A stretch of DNA of 7,589 nucleotides from assembly GCA_007123465.1 (NCBI GenBank), contig SKLB01000248.1:1-7589 (forward strand). The letters run 5' to 3'. Under the pieces are notes generated by a model. It made no database searches, was not told where the DNA came from, and saw only the letters and a program-made list of their open reading frames with translations. Shown here one piece after another: positions 6,792 to 7,589 of this stretch; position 1 is the first letter of the stretch, and every line of letters begins with the position of its first letter. This DNA comes from Spirochaetales bacterium (GTDB lineage: Bacteria > Spirochaetota > Spirochaetia > DSM-27196 > PWMO01). The translations under genes and the position numbers were made by a program.

Positions 6792-7145
6792 ATGCACGAG
6801 CTGGCAGTTACAGAGGCGATTCTGGATATTGTGCTCCAGGCGGCGCAACGCGAATCCGCACGGCGTGTTGTTTCGGTGAGCCTGGTGATCGGCGAGCTAA
6901 GCGACTTGAAGCAGGAGTGGATCCAACGCTATTTCGATCACCTTGCGCGAGGAACGCAAGCAGAAGGTGCCCTGATCACGGTGATCTCTTCGATTACGCA
7001 ATTTGTCTGCAATGGTTGCGGTGCGGAGTTTTCGCAGTCGCTTCGAAAAGTGGATCGGGTAGCGTGTCCGTCGTGCCTCAGTAACACGTGCAGGCTCATC
7101 GGAGGCATGGACTACCGCGTCGAGAATGTGGAGATTGAGGTATGA
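6792..7145 (+). CDS. hypA: Hydrogenase maturation nickel metallochaperone HypA
   Basis: The product has 117 residues, the usual HypA length. HypA is a cytosolic chaperone that passes nickel, with HypB, to the large subunit of [NiFe]-hydrogenase (and to urease in some bacteria). The N-terminus is MHE, whose Met1-His2-Glu3 region binds nickel in known HypA proteins; this fixes the start at 6792. The GELS motif near 34-37 is typical. The zinc loop has two Cys pairs, CNGC (C73, C76) and CPSC (C92, C95), all four ligands being present. A further Cys at 100 is not a usual ligand. GAGG at 6777-6780 may be the ribosome binding site. The stop overlaps the hypB start as ATGA, so the two are translationally coupled. 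It is divergent from the membrane operon. Confidence 0.95.
   Translation: MHELAVTEAILDIVLQAAQRESARRVVSVSLVIGELSDLKQEWIQRYFDHLARGTQAEGALITVISSITQFVCNGCGAEFSQSLRKVDRVACPSCLSNTCRLIGGMDYRVENVEIEV
7130..7133 (+). promoter_or_regulatory. Shine-Dalgarno of hypB inside the end of hypA
   Basis: GGAG lies eight bases before the hypB ATG at 7142, within the last hypA codons. A second GAGG at 7137-7140 is too close to the start to be used. The site supports the start at 7142 in addition to the ATGA overlap. Confidence 0.6.
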
Positions 7146-7589
7146 AACAGACGCGCGTAGTGCGGGTGCGCGAGGAGATTCTTGCGCTCAATCGGAGCGA
7201 GGCGGCAACTGTGCGGCGGCGCCTGGCGAGCCTCGGCTGTTACATGGTAAACGTCATGGCCGCCCCCGGCGCGGGCAAGACGAGCCTTATCCTGCAAACG
7301 ATCCAAAGACTGCGGCGCACGTATCGTATCGCGGTGATTGAAGCCGACCTCGATTCCACGGTGGACGCCGACAAGATCACCGCCATCGGTCTGCCCGCTG
7401 TGCAGCTGGAGACCGGCGGTTATTGCCACGTAGACGCCCGAATGACCGATGCGGCGTTGGCTGAGCTGGACCTTACGGCTGTTGACCTGCTGTTGCTGGA
7501 AAACGTCGGCAATCTCATCTGCACCGCCCAATCCGAGACCGGCGCACACCTCAACGTGGCAATCCTCAGCGTTCCAGAGGGTGATGACA
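7142..7589 (+). CDS. hypB: Hydrogenase maturation GTPase HypB, N-terminal part (cut by window edge)
   Basis: The first 149 codons are visible and the frame is open at the right edge. HypB is a SIMIBI-class GTPase that works with HypA to insert nickel into [NiFe]-hydrogenase. The P-loop is APGAGKTS at 41-48. The stretch EADLDSTVDADKI (68-80) corresponds to the conserved region usually written EGDxxTxxDAxRI, with Ala in place of Gly. The G-domain metal site is intact: C95-H96 in TGGYCHVDA and C127 in NVGNLICTA, equivalent to the Cys-His and Cys ligands of H. pylori and E. coli HypB. The end of the visible part, VAILSVPEGDD, matches the family SVTEGDD region. The N-terminus lacks both the CxxCGC nickel motif of E. 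coli HypB and a His-rich stretch, so this is the short form without a nickel store. Other hyp or hydrogenase genes probably follow beyond the window. Confidence 0.95.
   Translation, partial: MKQTRVVRVREEILALNRSEAATVRRRLASLGCYMVNVMAAPGAGKTSLILQTIQRLRRTYRIAVIEADLDSTVDADKITAIGLPAVQLETGGYCHVDARMTDAALAELDLTAVDLLLLENVGNLICTAQSETGAHLNVAILSVPEGDD

Noticed and set aside
5998..6879. A 293-codon open frame on the plus strand opposite the DUF1576-type gene and into hypA
   Set aside because: Its composition is dominated by Gln, Arg and His, typical of an antisense shadow, and it overlaps two well-supported genes.
7112..7549. A 145-codon open frame opposite hypB
   Set aside because: The hypB reading has a P-loop and metal site; the antisense frame shows nothing.

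Overview
The window looks like chromosomal DNA from a high-GC diderm bacterium. I favour a free-living or anaerobic spirochaete: the EttA N-terminus and the protein cut at the left edge resemble what I remember from that group. This is an impression from memory, not a search, and the taxonomy is uncertain. Coding density is very high, no stretch over 140 bases lacks a gene, and I saw no rRNA, tRNA, insertion sequence, phage gene or CRISPR array.

Layout from left to right. (1) Positions 1-191, minus strand: the N-terminal 63 codons of an unrecognised protein, possibly a GNAT-type acetyltransferase. (2) Positions 262-1944, plus strand: a clear ettA gene (ABC-F ribosome-associated ATPase), divergent from (1) across a 70-base promoter region. 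(3) Positions 1987-6654, minus strand, convergent with ettA: a tight three-gene operon. In transcription order it encodes a polytopic membrane protein of the DUF1576 type made of two homologous halves, an unrecognised 113-residue protein that starts in an ATGA overlap, and a 1019-residue membrane enzyme. That enzyme joins an LTA-synthase-like sulfatase/phosphoglycerol-transferase module to a C-terminal GDPD/PI-PLC-like phosphodiesterase module. (4) Positions 6792-7589, plus strand: hypA and the first 149 codons of hypB, nickel-insertion proteins for [NiFe]-hydrogenase, overlapping by ATGA and running off the right edge. They are probably the start or part of a hydrogenase maturation cluster.

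Two points stand out. First, the three-gene operon may be an uncharacterised cell-envelope system: a duplicated membrane protein of unknown function, a small cytosolic partner, and a bifunctional-looking enzyme that could both transfer and hydrolyse glycerophosphate-type groups outside the membrane. Second, three of the four transcription units starting here have a TAnnnT -10 box exactly six bases before the ATG and no Shine-Dalgarno sequence. That is the geometry of leaderless mRNAs whose 5' end is the start codon itself. The internal operon genes and hypB instead rely on Shine-Dalgarno sequences or overlapping start/stop codons.
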